Origin: RBG-16-66-20 sp036262835
GTDB lineage: Bacteria; Pseudomonadota; Gammaproteobacteria; Burkholderiales; SG8-39
DNA length: 64,000 nucleotides
Direction: 5' to 3'
NCBI GenBank assembly: GCA_036262835.1
Contig: DATAID010000065.1
Span: 1 to 64,000, forward strand
Below the pieces are notes generated by a model, which searched no databases, was not told the DNA's origin, and saw only the letters and a list, made by a program, of their open reading frames with translations. The translations under genes were made by a program, and so were the position numbers. Positions 1 through 8,238 of the stretch are shown in pieces. Each line of letters opens with the position of its first letter. Position 1 is the stretch's first letter.

Positions 1-711
1 GTTCCGAACGTCACGTTTCGCACGCGTGTAGGCGGCGAGTGGCGCAACATCACGACCGACGAGATCTTCAAAGGCAAGAACGTCGTCGTGTTCTCGTTGC
101 CCGGCGCGTTCACGCCGACGTGCTCGAGCACGCACGTGCCCGGCTACAACGAGCTGGCGCCGGCGTTCTTCGCGAACGGCATCGACGAGATCGTCTGCAT
201 TTCCGTCAACGACGCGTTCGTCATGAACGAGTGGTCCGCGGATCAGGGCGCCGAAAACGTGTTGTTCCTACCCGACGGCAACGGCGAGTTCACCGCCGGC
301 ATGGGTCAGCTCGTCGACAAGGGCGATCTTGGCTTCGGCAAGCGCTCGTGGCGCTATTCGATGCTGGTGCGCGACGGCGTGATCGAGAAGCTCTTCATCG
401 AGCCGCAGAAGCCGGGCGATCCCTTCGAGGTCTCGGATGCCGACACGATGCTCGCCTACCTCAATCCGCGCGCGAAGAAGCCCGACCAGGTGGCGATTCT
501 CACGCGCCCGGGCTGCAGCTATTGCGCGGCCGCCAAGGCGCTGCTGAAGGACCGGGGCATCGACTATGCGGAGGTTCCGCTCCCGCACGCGAGCCGCAGC
601 CGCGTCGTGGGCGCGATCACCGGGCGAGGCACTGTTCCGCAGGTTTTCATCAACGGCCGGCACATCGGCGGGCTGGAAGAGCTGCAGAACTGGGCGAAGA
701 AAGCCGCCTGA
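1..711 (+). CDS. Peroxiredoxin-glutaredoxin fusion (5' end outside window)
   Basis: Thiol peroxidase that reduces hydrogen peroxide and alkyl peroxides and carries its own glutaredoxin for recycling with glutathione. The reading frame is open from base 1, so the true start lies just upstream; 236 residues are visible against about 240 in known Prx5-Grx hybrids, so only a few residues are missing. The Prx5 part shows the peroxidatic cysteine motif PGAFTPTCS near residue 37. The C-terminal glutaredoxin has GCSYC (CxxC) near residue 171 and the cis-proline and glycine segment TVPQVFINGRHIGG. The next gene begins 24 bases downstream on the same strand. The family call is secure; only the start is unseen. 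Confidence 0.93.
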   Translation, partial: VPNVTFRTRVGGEWRNITTDEIFKGKNVVVFSLPGAFTPTCSSTHVPGYNELAPAFFANGIDEIVCISVNDAFVMNEWSADQGAENVLFLPDGNGEFTAGMGQLVDKGDLGFGKRSWRYSMLVRDGVIEKLFIEPQKPGDPFEVSDADTMLAYLNPRAKKPDQVAILTRPGCSYCAAAKALLKDRGIDYAEVPLPHASRSRVVGAITGRGTVPQVFINGRHIGGLEELQNWAKKAA

Positions 712-735
712 TCGGCCGCCCGCTACACTGCGGCG

Positions 736-1881
736 ATGATCGGGCTCGGCCTCGCGCTCGCCTGTCTCGCCGCGCAGCTCGCGATGCTGGGCCTGCTTGC
801 CGCAGGGGCGCGCTCGCGGCTCGAATTTCCGGGAACAGCTCGGCCTCCCGACCGCTGGCCGCCCGTCTCGATCGTGGTCGCGGCGCGCGACGAGGGCGCC
901 GCCATCGAGACGGCCATGCGCTCGCTGCTCGCGCTCGACTATCCGGCGCTCGAGGTAATCGCGGTCGACGACCGCTCGACTGACGCGACCGCCGGGATCC
1001 TCGATCGCCTCTCGGCGGGGAATCCGCGGCTCCAAGTGGTGCACGTGCATGAGGTTCCTCCGGGCTGGCTCGGCAAGAACCACGCCCTTGCGCTCGGCGC
1101 GCGCGAAGCGAACGGAGACCTGATCCTCTTCGCCGATGCCGACGTGGCGTTCGCCCCGGCGGTGCTGCGCGAGGCGGTCGCCGTGCTCGAAGAGGAGCGG
1201 CTCGATCACCTGGCGCTCGCGCCGGGCCTGCGCCTGCCCGGCGCGTGGCTCGCGGCGTGCGTGGCCTACTTCGGGCGCCAGTTCTACGTCTTCCTGCGGC
1301 CCTGGCGCGCGCGCGATCCGCGCTCGAGCGCCTACATCGGCGTGGGCGCCTTCAACCTCGTTCGCGCGAGCGCCTACCGGGCCGTGGGCGGGCACGAGCG
1401 CATCGCGCTGCGGCCCGATGACGACGTGAAGCTCGGCAAGCTGCTCAAGCTCGGCGGCTTTCGCCAGGACCTCAGGCATGCGCCGGAGGCGCTCAGCGTG
1501 CAGTGGTACGCGAGTGTCGGGGAGTTCGTGCGCGGGCTGGAGAAGAACGTGCTCGCCGGGCTCGACTACCACGGCGTCCTCGGGCTCGCCGGCCTGGGCG
1601 CGCTTTTTTCGCTCGAGGCTTCGCCGTGGATCATCCTCGCGCTGGGCAATTCGCCGGCGCGCTGGACGGCGCTCGCCGCGATTCTGGTCGCCGTCGGCAC
1701 GCTCGCGGCGATCCTGCGCGAAACCCGCGCGCCTGTGGCGGCGGCGCTGCTCGCGCCGGCGGCGGCCGCGGTCTTCGTCTATGCCTGCGCGCGCTCGATC
1801 CTGCTAACCTACGCGCGCGGCGGCATCGTGTGGCGCGGCACCTTCTACCCGCTCGCCGAGCTGCGCAGGAACGAGGTCTGA
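736..1881 (+). CDS. Family 2 glycosyltransferase, membrane-bound, HpnB-like
   Basis: Inverting GT-A glycosyltransferase anchored in the inner membrane. A hydrophobic N-terminal helix (residues 1-22) precedes the catalytic domain with VAARDE, the nucleotide-binding VDDRSTD, the metal-binding DADVAF near residue 136, the acidic RPDDDVKLG and a W-containing SVQWY segment. Three hydrophobic segments close the protein (about 275-375). Length (381 aa) and layout match the hopene-associated HpnB group, but no squalene-hopene cyclase or other hpn gene is nearby, so the acceptor is unknown. The start ATG is the first in the frame after the upstream gene. Confidence 0.85.
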   Translation: MIGLGLALACLAAQLAMLGLLAAGARSRLEFPGTARPPDRWPPVSIVVAARDEGAAIETAMRSLLALDYPALEVIAVDDRSTDATAGILDRLSAGNPRLQVVHVHEVPPGWLGKNHALALGAREANGDLILFADADVAFAPAVLREAVAVLEEERLDHLALAPGLRLPGAWLAACVAYFGRQFYVFLRPWRARDPRSSAYIGVGAFNLVRASAYRAVGGHERIALRPDDDVKLGKLLKLGGFRQDLRHAPEALSVQWYASVGEFVRGLEKNVLAGLDYHGVLGLAGLGALFSLEASPWIILALGNSPARWTALAAILVAVGTLAAILRETRAPVAAALLAPAAAAVFVYACARSILLTYARGGIVWRGTFYPLAELRRNEV

Positions 1882-1903
1882 AGCGAGGTCTGAACCCTGG
1901 GGC

Positions 1904-2644
1904 ATGGCCTTCGGCGCAATCATCGTCGGCGACGAGATCCTGGTCGGCAAGCGCCAGGACAAGCACCTGAGCGCCGCCATCCAGGCGCTCGCCCGGCGCG
2001 GCCTGCGGCTCGCCTGGTGCGAGTACCACGGCGACGACCCGGCGCGCCTGACGGCGGCGCTGCGCCGCACCTTCGCGCTCGGCGACGTCGTGTTCTCGTT
2101 TGGCGGCATCGGCGCAACGCCCGATGACCACACCCGGCAGTGCGCGGCGGCTGCCCTCGGCGTCGGGCTCGCGTTGCATCCCGAGGCCGAGCGCGAGATC
2201 CGCGGGCGCTTCGGCGGCGACACGACGCCCCAAAGGCTGAAGATGGGCGAATTTCCCATCGGCGCCGAAATCATCCCCAATCCGTTCAACCGCATCCCGG
2301 GCTTTGCGATTCGCGAGCACTGGTTCGTGCCCGGTTTTCCGCAGATGGCCTGGCCGATGATGGAATGGGTGCTCGACACGAAGTACCGAAACCTTTTCGA
2401 TCGCGACCGCTGGGCGGAGGACTCCGTGATCGTCTACGAGCTGCCCGAGTCGACCATCGCGCCGCTCATGGAGGCGGTGAACGCGAAGTTCACCGGCCTG
2501 AAGGCCTTCAGCCTGCCGAGCATGGGCGAGGGCGGCACGCGCCGGCACATCGAGCTCGGCGTGCGCGGGGCGCCGGCCGAGGTCGGCCCGGCGATGGAGG
2601 AGATCCGCCGGGGCGTGGAGGCGCTGGGCGGCAGATTCGGCTGA
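1904..2644 (+). CDS. Molybdopterin-binding domain protein, CinA N-terminal-like
   Basis: A stand-alone MoCF_biosynth/CinA-type domain of 246 aa. The signature GDEIL is at residues 9-13 and the phosphate-binding GGIGATPDD near 66-74. Proteins of this single-domain type lack the C-terminal nicotinamide-nucleotide amidase of full CinA; some relatives are predicted pyrophosphatases, but the exact activity is not established. It is 22 bases behind the glycosyltransferase and shares its strand. A direct repeat of about 11 bases (cgaggtctgaa) lies in the gap and there is no convincing Shine-Dalgarno. A strong terminator follows at once. Confidence 0.82.
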   Translation: MAFGAIIVGDEILVGKRQDKHLSAAIQALARRGLRLAWCEYHGDDPARLTAALRRTFALGDVVFSFGGIGATPDDHTRQCAAAALGVGLALHPEAEREIRGRFGGDTTPQRLKMGEFPIGAEIIPNPFNRIPGFAIREHWFVPGFPQMAWPMMEWVLDTKYRNLFDRDRWAEDSVIVYELPESTIAPLMEAVNAKFTGLKAFSLPSMGEGGTRRHIELGVRGAPAEVGPAMEEIRRGVEALGGRFG

Positions 2645-2652
2645 AAAGAAAA

Positions 2653-2674
2653 AGCCCCGCTCGCGCGGGGCTTT
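2653..2674 (+). terminator. Rho-independent terminator
   Basis: An 8-bp GC-rich stem (agccccgc/gcggggct) with a TCGC loop, preceded by A residues and followed by TTT, 8 bases after the CinA-like stop. It can end transcription from the left and could also end the phasin transcript coming from the right. Confidence 0.85.
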
Positions 2675-2686
2675 CCCGGTTACCTC

Positions 2687-2713
2687 TTCTTCTTCTTCTT
2701 CTTCTTCTTCTTC
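2687..2713. repeat. TTC/GAA trinucleotide microsatellite, 9 copies
   Basis: Nine perfect TTC units (AAG on the reverse strand) between the phasin stop and the terminator. Read on the reverse strand in a frame other than that of phaP they give nine lysines followed by Arg and a stop. Such tracts are prone to slippage. It is an isolated simple repeat in otherwise non-repetitive DNA. Confidence 0.9.
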
Positions 2714-2810
2714 GCGCCCGATCGGGCTTTCATTTTCCGAGCGGGACTTGCGCCCGCCCGCGTGCCGCCCGATTTGGCGCCCAGGGCGCGGGAGCCGTGG
2801 CTCCCGGACC

Positions 2811-3353
2811 CTATGCCGCCTTTTTTGCCTTGCTCATGCCTTTCACCGTCTCGGTCGCGGCGCTGACGTTCGCTTCCGCGATCTCGGTCGCCTGCTTGGC
2901 GACCTTGGCGAAGTTGTCGTACGCCGAGTTGGCGGCGGCGATCATCTGCTTGACCGCGGTCACGGCGACATCGGAGCCGGCGGGCGCGTTCTTCGCGGCC
3001 TTGTCGAGCAGGGAAACGAAGTTCTCGTTCCACTCGGCGACGCGGCGCTCGGCAACCTTGGAAAACTCGGTGCCGGTCTCGGTCGCGACTTCATACACGC
3101 TCCTCGAGTAGGCGATGGCTTTCTCGATTGCGGGCTGGGCGAAGGTGCTTTGCAGGTTGACGAGCTCTTGCACGTCCTTGGCGCCGGCAAGCGCGCGGGC
3201 GTTGGCGATGCTGTCTTCGAAAGCGGTCTTGACGGCATTCGCATTCAGGCTGGCAAACTTCTCGATCGCCGCGAACTGGGTCGTCGCGAGCGAGAGAATT
3301 GCCTCCAGGTTGGCCTTGTTGGTCGCCTGGATCTGCTCGGGGGTCACGTACAT
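2811..3353 (-). CDS. phaP: Phasin family protein (polyhydroxyalkanoate granule coat)
   Basis: Small amphipathic helical protein that coats polyhydroxybutyrate granules. The 180-aa product starts with the family hallmark MYVTPEQIQATNKANLEA and is rich in Ala, Lys and Glu with no signal peptide or membrane segment, ending in a lysine/alanine tail (KAKKAA). It is a single-gene unit with its own promoter and two operator-like palindromes upstream. A Shine-Dalgarno-like AAAGGAGAT sits just before the ATG. The 130 bases beyond the stop hold a GC-rich inverted segment and a GAA repeat before the terminator. Confidence 0.93.
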   Translation of the reverse strand: MYVTPEQIQATNKANLEAILSLATTQFAAIEKFASLNANAVKTAFEDSIANARALAGAKDVQELVNLQSTFAQPAIEKAIAYSRSVYEVATETGTEFSKVAERRVAEWNENFVSLLDKAAKNAPAGSDVAVTAVKQMIAAANSAYDNFAKVAKQATEIAEANVSAATETVKGMSKAKKAA

Positions 3354-3395
3354 TCCTATCTCCTTTGAGAGGTCCGGTGTGGGTCAATTCGGCGC

Positions 3396-3410
3396 TTTTG
3401 TGCGCCGCAG
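3396..3410. promoter_or_regulatory. Predicted PhaR-type operator, start-site-proximal copy
   Basis: Contains TGCGCCGCA (3401-3409), fitting the TGC-N3-GCA core reported for PhaR repressors that sense PHB. It lies just downstream of the predicted phaP transcription start, where a bound repressor would block RNA polymerase. A near copy lies 54 bp away (centre to centre) on the other side of the promoter. Confidence 0.5.
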
Positions 3411-3418
3411 CAAGACGT

Positions 3419-3446
3419 ATTCTATGCCTTTATCATTGAAAGTCAA
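3419..3446 (-). promoter_or_regulatory. Sigma70-type promoter of phaP
   Basis: On the reverse strand TTGACT (3441-3446) and TAGAAT (3419-3424) are spaced by 16 bp, close to consensus. Transcription would begin near 3412, giving a leader of roughly 60 bases before the phaP ATG. Confidence 0.7.
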
Positions 3447-3450
3447 ACAC

Positions 3451-3466
3451 TTTGTGCGACGCAACA
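3451..3466. promoter_or_regulatory. Predicted PhaR-type operator, upstream copy
   Basis: Contains TGCGACGCA (3455-3463) in the context TTTGTGCGACGCAACA. It sits directly upstream of the phaP -35 box and shares the TTGTGCGnCGCA core with the downstream copy. Two matching palindromes bracketing one promoter support repressor control. Confidence 0.5.
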
Positions 3467-3543
3467 TAACCTATTGATGTGTTGCACTAATCCGATTGGA
3501 GCGTAGTCCTTTCAGATGACGCAAATATGAAGCGGAGGTTCTT

Positions 3544-4437
3544 TTGAGCGATGCCTCGCACGAGCACCTTCCGGCCCGGCTGTGGGGGGTGCTCGCCGCC
3601 TTAACCGTCGTCTGGGGCTTCAACTGGACGGCGATGAAGGTCTCGATCTCGGAAATCCCGCCCTTCACTTTCCGGACGGTGTGCCTCGCCCTCGGCTCCG
3701 GACTGCTCTTTGGCTTCCTGCGCGCTACCCGGCAGCCGCTTTCGATCCCGCGCGAGCACTGGGGACGGCTTGCGCTCACTGCGTTTTTCACCATCACTTG
3801 CTGGAACATCCTTGTCGTGTTCGGCCTGCAATACATTCCCTCCGGCCGCGCGGCGATCCTCGCTTACACGATGCCCGCCTGGGGCATCCCGCTCTCGGTC
3901 CTCGTACTTGGCGAGCGCATGACCGCCGCGAAGCTGCTTGGCCTTGCGCTTGGCGTGGGCGGAATGCTGCTCCTTCTCTGGGACGACTTCGAGCGCCTGC
4001 AGCGCGCGCCGCTCGGCTCGCTGCTCGTGCTCGCCGCTTCCTTCACGTGGGCGATCGGCACGGTCATCCAAAAAAAATTCCCGGTGAAGGCGCCGCTCCC
4101 GGCTTTTACCGCGTGGCTGATGCTCGTGGGCGGAGTGCCGATCTACGCCGGCATGCTCGTGTTCGAAGATGTCCGCGGGCTGGCAAGCGCGAGCTTCTGG
4201 CCGGCGCTCGCGCTCACCTACAACGTCGTGTTCGCCTTCGCCTGGGGCCACTGGGCGTGGATGAAGCTCGTCACCTCGGTTTCGGTGACGGTCTTTTCGC
4301 TCAGCATGCTCGTGATCCCGGTGGTCGGCGTCTTCAGCGGCATGCTCTTTCTGAACGAGCGCCCCGGCTGGACCGAGTACGCGGCGCTCCTTCTCGTGCT
4401 CGCCTCGCTCGCCACGGTGGTGCCGCGGCGGCGCTAG
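3544..4437 (+). CDS. EamA/DMT-superfamily transporter
   Basis: Inner-membrane drug/metabolite transporter of 297 aa with about ten hydrophobic helices formed by two EamA repeats (roughly residues 15-145 and 155-293). The family-typical WGFNWTAMK is in the first helix. The substrate is not predictable; relatives export amino acids or metabolites. The start is a TTG at 3544 supported by GCGGAGG a few bases upstream. It ends 6 bases before the reverse-strand gene at 4444, so the two converge. Confidence 0.88.
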   Translation: MSDASHEHLPARLWGVLAALTVVWGFNWTAMKVSISEIPPFTFRTVCLALGSGLLFGFLRATRQPLSIPREHWGRLALTAFFTITCWNILVVFGLQYIPSGRAAILAYTMPAWGIPLSVLVLGERMTAAKLLGLALGVGGMLLLLWDDFERLQRAPLGSLLVLAASFTWAIGTVIQKKFPVKAPLPAFTAWLMLVGGVPIYAGMLVFEDVRGLASASFWPALALTYNVVFAFAWGHWAWMKLVTSVSVTVFSLSMLVIPVVGVFSGMLFLNERPGWTEYAALLLVLASLATVVPRRR

Positions 4438-4443
4438 GGCGCC

Positions 4444-4794
4444 CTACATCACCTTGCGCAGCACGTGCCGGCGGTTGCGGGTGTAAGGACGCACTTCGCT
4501 TGGCCAGCGCCCTGCTTCAACCGCCCTCGACCAGGCATCGCTCGTGAGGACCTCGGGGCTTTCGATCTCGTAGACCGCGGTGTAGCGCGGCTCGCCCTCG
4601 GCGATGATCTTTTTCTTTTCCCCGCCGATGAACATCTCGAGCGGTTCCTGAGTGAGGCGCGTCACCGATTTCACGCCCGGAACCTTGAGCAGGTTCGGAA
4701 TGTGCTCCTTGTCGTAAACCTCGTTGAAGATCGCTTCCTTGGCCGGGTCGACGTCCATCGCCGCAATGAACACATAGCGGGTCTTGTAGGGCAT
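4444..4794 (-). CDS. Small dimeric alpha/beta-barrel-like protein (DUF4286/EthD-like)
   Basis: 116-aa soluble protein with no signal peptide. The segment YDKEHIPNLLKVPGV, followed by a strand and a Y-x-A-V-Y-E-I-E strand, is the pattern of ferredoxin-fold dimeric barrel proteins such as EthD and DUF4286. No enzymatic residue set can be named. It lies upstream of and on the same strand as nothing obvious: gluQ precedes it by 12 bases on the same strand, so the two are probably cotranscribed. Function unknown. Confidence 0.7.
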   Translation of the reverse strand: MPYKTRYVFIAAMDVDPAKEAIFNEVYDKEHIPNLLKVPGVKSVTRLTQEPLEMFIGGEKKKIIAEGEPRYTAVYEIESPEVLTSDAWSRAVEAGRWPSEVRPYTRNRRHVLRKVM

Positions 4795-4806
4795 GGGATT
4801 CCTCCT

Positions 4807-5688
4807 TCAGGCGAAGTCTATCGGGACCGTTCGCCGTGGCGGAACCCGTTCCACAGCCCAGTTTTCGACCGCCCATGACAGCAGGTCTGAATCGATCAAT
4901 CCTGAAGGAATCGAAAAGCCGAGAAAAGACAGGGCGAGGCGAACGTCGGGCGCCTGTACGGCCCGCGCGCCCGTCTGCTTGGAGAGTTTTTCGCCCGCCC
5001 GGTTGACCGCCACCGGCACGTGCAAGTAGCGCGGGCTGGCAAGACCGAGCAGCCGCTGCAGCCAGATCTGCCGAGCGGTCGAGTCAAGGAGGTCGGCCCC
5101 GCGCACCACGTCGGTGACGCCCTGGTCGGCATCGTCCACGACGACCGCGAGCTGGTACGCGTGCAGGCCGTCGGCGCGCTTAAGGACGAAATCGCCCACT
5201 TCGCGCTCGACCGATTGCGAGAGGACGCCTTGCACGCGATCGGTAAACGCGATGGTTTCGGGGCTCGTTCGCAGCCTCAGGGCGCGCGCGGCCTTACCGG
5301 ACGCGCGGCCCGCGCGGCAGGTCCCCGGATAGATTCGCGCGCCGTCGAGCGCGAGCGCCGAGTCCTCGAGCTCTCTTCGTGTGCAGCCGCACAGATAAGT
5401 GTGGCCGTCGAGCCGGCGCAACGCTGCTTCATAGAGCGCCGAGCGCTCGCTCTGGCGCACGACCGGGCCGTCCCACGACAGGCCGCACGCCTCGAGCTGG
5501 CGAAGAATTTCGGTCTCCGCGCCGGCTACGACCCTTGGACCGTCAAGGTCTTCGATGCGCACCAGCCACCGGCCGCCCGCTTTGCGCGCGTCGAGCCATC
5601 CTGCGAGTGCGGCGACCAGCGAGCCGAAATGCAGCGGACCGGTCGGGGAGGGGGCGAATCTCCCGATATAGGGGCCGACATAATCCAT
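4807..5688 (-). CDS. gluQ: Glutamyl-Q tRNA(Asp) synthetase
   Basis: Attaches glutamate to the queuosine in the wobble position of tRNA-Asp. The 293-aa protein is a truncated glutamyl-tRNA synthetase without anticodon-binding domain. It has GRFAPSPTGPLHFGSL (HIGH-type motif), RIEDLD, a cysteine cluster CGCTRRE...YPGTCR expected to bind zinc, and a KLSKQ version of KMSKS near residue 237. I chose the ATG at 5688 because the family begins directly with the strand before GRFAPSPTG; the open frame extends far upstream over the opposing thioredoxin gene and is not coding there. Confidence 0.92.
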   Translation of the reverse strand: MDYVGPYIGRFAPSPTGPLHFGSLVAALAGWLDARKAGGRWLVRIEDLDGPRVVAGAETEILRQLEACGLSWDGPVVRQSERSALYEAALRRLDGHTYLCGCTRRELEDSALALDGARIYPGTCRAGRASGKAARALRLRTSPETIAFTDRVQGVLSQSVEREVGDFVLKRADGLHAYQLAVVVDDADQGVTDVVRGADLLDSTARQIWLQRLLGLASPRYLHVPVAVNRAGEKLSKQTGARAVQAPDVRLALSFLGFSIPSGLIDSDLLSWAVENWAVERVPPRRTVPIDFA

Positions 5689-5694
5689 GTGAAC

Positions 5695-5724
5695 TTGAAC
5701 GGGCGCGGGCCGGCCCAATATACA
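5695..5724 (+). promoter_or_regulatory. Candidate promoter of the thioredoxin gene
   Basis: TTGAAC (5695-5700) and TATACA (5719-5724) are separated by 18 bp in the 63-bp divergent gap between gluQ and the thioredoxin gene. A GGGCC/GGCCC inverted repeat lies in the spacer. Confidence 0.5.
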
Positions 5725-5751
5725 CTCTGATTTCTCTCCCAAAGGACCCCC

Positions 5752-6129
5752 ATGGCGACGGTCGAGCTGACCAAGGACAACTTCGAGCAGACGGTGAACG
5801 GCAATCCGATCGTGATCGTCGATTTCTGGGCGCCCTGGTGCGGCCCGTGCCGCGGCTTCGCGCCCGTGTTCGAAAAGGCTGCCGATGCGCACGCCGACAT
5901 CGTGTTCGCCAAGGTGAACACCGACGAGCAGCAGGAGCTCGCGGGCGCTTTCGGCATCCGTTCGATTCCCACCCTCATGGTGTTCCGCGAGAAAGTGATC
6001 GTGTTCCAGCAGGCCGGCGCGCTGCCCGGCTCCGCGCTCGAGCAGGTGCTCACGCAGACCAAGGCGCTCGACATGGCGAAAGTGCATCAGGAAGTGGCGG
6101 AGCAGGCGAAAACGGCCGGCGCAGCCTGA
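5752..6129 (+). CDS. Thioredoxin family protein
   Basis: 125-aa cytoplasmic thioredoxin fold with the classical active site FWAPWCGPC near residues 25-33 and the cis-proline in RSIPTLMVF. It should reduce protein disulfides. The C-terminal extension after the fold (about 20 residues, Ala/Lys/Gln-rich) is longer than in TrxA and carries no recognised domain. An AAAGGA Shine-Dalgarno precedes the ATG. The pirin gene follows after 10 bases, so the two form a likely operon. Confidence 0.92.
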   Translation: MATVELTKDNFEQTVNGNPIVIVDFWAPWCGPCRGFAPVFEKAADAHADIVFAKVNTDEQQELAGAFGIRSIPTLMVFREKVIVFQQAGALPGSALEQVLTQTKALDMAKVHQEVAEQAKTAGAA

Positions 6130-6139
6130 GCGCGGCGCC

Positions 6140-6838
6140 ATGATCGAGATCCGCCGCGCCGGCGAGCGCGGCCACGCTCAGCACGGCTGGCTCGAGTCCT
6201 ACCACTCGTTTTCCTTCGCCGACTATTACGATCCCGCGCACCAGGGCTTCGGCGCGCTGCGGGTCATCAACGAGGACCGCGTCCAGCCGGGCACCGGCTT
6301 CGGCACGCACGGCCATCGCGACATGGAGATCCTGAGCTACGTGCTCGAGGGCGCGCTCGCGCACCAGGACTCGATGGGGAACGGCTCGACCATCGTCCCC
6401 GGGGATGTGCAGCGCATGAGCGCGGGCAGCGGCGTGCGGCACAGCGAGTTCAACCATGCGAAGGATGCGGCGACGCACTTCCTGCAGATCTGGATCGAGC
6501 CGAACGTGCGCGGCATCGCGCCTGGCTATGAGCAGAAGCACTTCGACGCCGCTTCCAAGCGCGGGCGCCTGCGCCTCGTCGCCTCGCCTGACGGCGCCGA
6601 CGGCTCGTTGACGATCCATCAGGACGCGCGGGTGTACGTGGCGCTGATGGATGGGGCCGAGCGGGCCGTGCACACACTGGCGCGCGGCCGCCGGGCGTAC
6701 GTGCACGTGGCGCGCGGACGCCTCAGCGTGAACGGCAACCCGCTCGTGGCGGGCGACGCGCTGAAAGCTTCGGGCGTCTCCGAGGTCGTCCTCGAAGAGG
6801 GCGCGAACGCCGAAGTGCTGCTGTTCGACCTTCCCTGA
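6140..6838 (+). CDS. Pirin family protein, YhhW-like
   Basis: Bicupin of 232 aa. The N-terminal cupin has the metal-ligand pattern FGTHGHRDMEILSYVLEG, with a further His in the segment RHSEFNH. E. coli YhhW of this family has quercetin 2,3-dioxygenase activity in vitro, while the natural substrate is unknown. The thioredoxin lies immediately upstream; fumC starts 17 bases downstream, so transcription may continue into it. Confidence 0.9.
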   Translation: MIEIRRAGERGHAQHGWLESYHSFSFADYYDPAHQGFGALRVINEDRVQPGTGFGTHGHRDMEILSYVLEGALAHQDSMGNGSTIVPGDVQRMSAGSGVRHSEFNHAKDAATHFLQIWIEPNVRGIAPGYEQKHFDAASKRGRLRLVASPDGADGSLTIHQDARVYVALMDGAERAVHTLARGRRAYVHVARGRLSVNGNPLVAGDALKASGVSEVVLEEGANAEVLLFDLP

Positions 6839-6855
6839 GAGGTAACATTGCCGCC

Positions 6856-8238
6856 ATGAGCGGCGTGCGGCAGGAAAAGGATTCCTTCGGCCCGATCGAC
6901 GTGCCGGCCGAGCGCCTCTGGGGCGCGCAGACCGAGCGCAGCCGCCGCTTCTTCCGGATTTCCACCGAGCGCATTCCGGTCGCCGTGGTGCACGCCCTGG
7001 CGCTGGTCAAGCGCTGTGCGGCGCGCGTGAACGCGTCGCTCAAGCTGCTCGACGAGAAGAAAGCCGAGGCCATCGCGCGGGCCGCCGACGAGGTGCTCGC
7101 CGGGCGCCACGACGAGGAGTTTCCGCTCGCGGTCTGGCAGACGGGCTCCGGGACGCAGTCCAACATGAACGTGAACGAGGTGCTCGCCAACCGCGCCTCC
7201 GAGCTCCTCGGTGGCGAACGGGGACCGAAGCGCCTTGTGCATCCGAACGACGACGTGAACCTGTGCCAGTCGTCGAACGACGTCTTTCCGACGGCGATGC
7301 ACATTGCCGCGGCGCGTGCGCTGCATGCCGAGGTGATTCCGTCGCTCGACAAGCTGATCGCCTCGCTCGCGGCCAAGCGCGATGCGTTCGCGAGGATCAT
7401 CAAGATCGGCCGCACGCACCTGCAGGACGCCACGCCGCTCACGCTCGGCCAGGAATTCTCGGGCTACGTGGCGCAGCTCGAGCTCGCGCGAAAGGGCATC
7501 GACAGTGCGCTGCCCGGCCTGTACCAGCTCGCGCTCGGCGGCACCGCGGTCGGCACCGGCCTGAACGCGCACAAGGACTTCTCGCCGCGCGCGATTGCCG
7601 AGATCGCGCGGCTCTCCGGCTTGCCTTTCGTTCCGGCGCCGAACAAGTTCGCGGCGCTCGGCGGCCACGAGGCGCTTGCGCTCGCGCACGGCGCGCTCAA
7701 GGCGCTCGCCACCGCGCTCTCGAAGATCGCCAACGACATCCGCCTGCTCGCCTCCGGGCCGCGCTCGGGATTCGGCGAGCTCTCGCTGCCGGAGAACGAG
7801 CCCGGCAGCTCCATCATGCCCGGCAAGGTCAATCCGACGCAGGCCGAGGCGATGACGATGCTGTGCGCCCAGGTGCTCGGCAACGACGTCGCGCTCAGCA
7901 TCGGCGCGGCCTCCGGGCATCTCGAGCTGAATGTCTTCAAGCCGCTCATCATCCACGCCTTCCTGCAAAGCGCGCGCCTGCTCGCCGACGGCATGGCGAG
8001 CTTCGAGGAGCATTGCGTGCGCGGCATCGTGCCGAACGAGGCGCGCATCCGCGAGCTGCTCGAGCGCTCGCTCATGCTGGTGACGGCGCTCGCGCCGCAC
8101 ATCGGCTACGACAGGGCGGCCGAGATCGCGAAAAAGGCGCACAAGGACGGCAGCACGCTGCGCGAGGCGGCCCTCGCGCTTCGCTACGTCAGCGCGGCGG
8201 ACTTCGACCGCTGGGTGCGCCCGGAGGACATGGTGTGA
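6856..8238 (+). CDS. fumC: Class II fumarate hydratase
   Basis: Iron-free, oxygen-stable fumarase of the TCA cycle, converting fumarate to malate. The 460-aa protein has the full superfamily signature GSSIMPGKVNP near residue 316, the substrate-binding TGSGTQSNMNVNEV near 96 and the catalytic-site segment GRTHLQDATPLTLGQE near 183. Length equals the family norm. The stop codon overlaps the GTG of the next gene by 4 bases, suggesting translational coupling. Confidence 0.96.
   Translation: MSGVRQEKDSFGPIDVPAERLWGAQTERSRRFFRISTERIPVAVVHALALVKRCAARVNASLKLLDEKKAEAIARAADEVLAGRHDEEFPLAVWQTGSGTQSNMNVNEVLANRASELLGGERGPKRLVHPNDDVNLCQSSNDVFPTAMHIAAARALHAEVIPSLDKLIASLAAKRDAFARIIKIGRTHLQDATPLTLGQEFSGYVAQLELARKGIDSALPGLYQLALGGTAVGTGLNAHKDFSPRAIAEIARLSGLPFVPAPNKFAALGGHEALALAHGALKALATALSKIANDIRLLASGPRSGFGELSLPENEPGSSIMPGKVNPTQAEAMTMLCAQVLGNDVALSIGAASGHLELNVFKPLIIHAFLQSARLLADGMASFEEHCVRGIVPNEARIRELLERSLMLVTALAPHIGYDRAAEIAKKAHKDGSTLREAALALRYVSAADFDRWVRPEDMV

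Noticed and set aside
4807..6141. A 444-residue open frame extending gluQ upstream
   Set aside because: The upstream third lies antisense to thioredoxin and has no protein similarity; the GluQ domain starts at the ATG at 5688.
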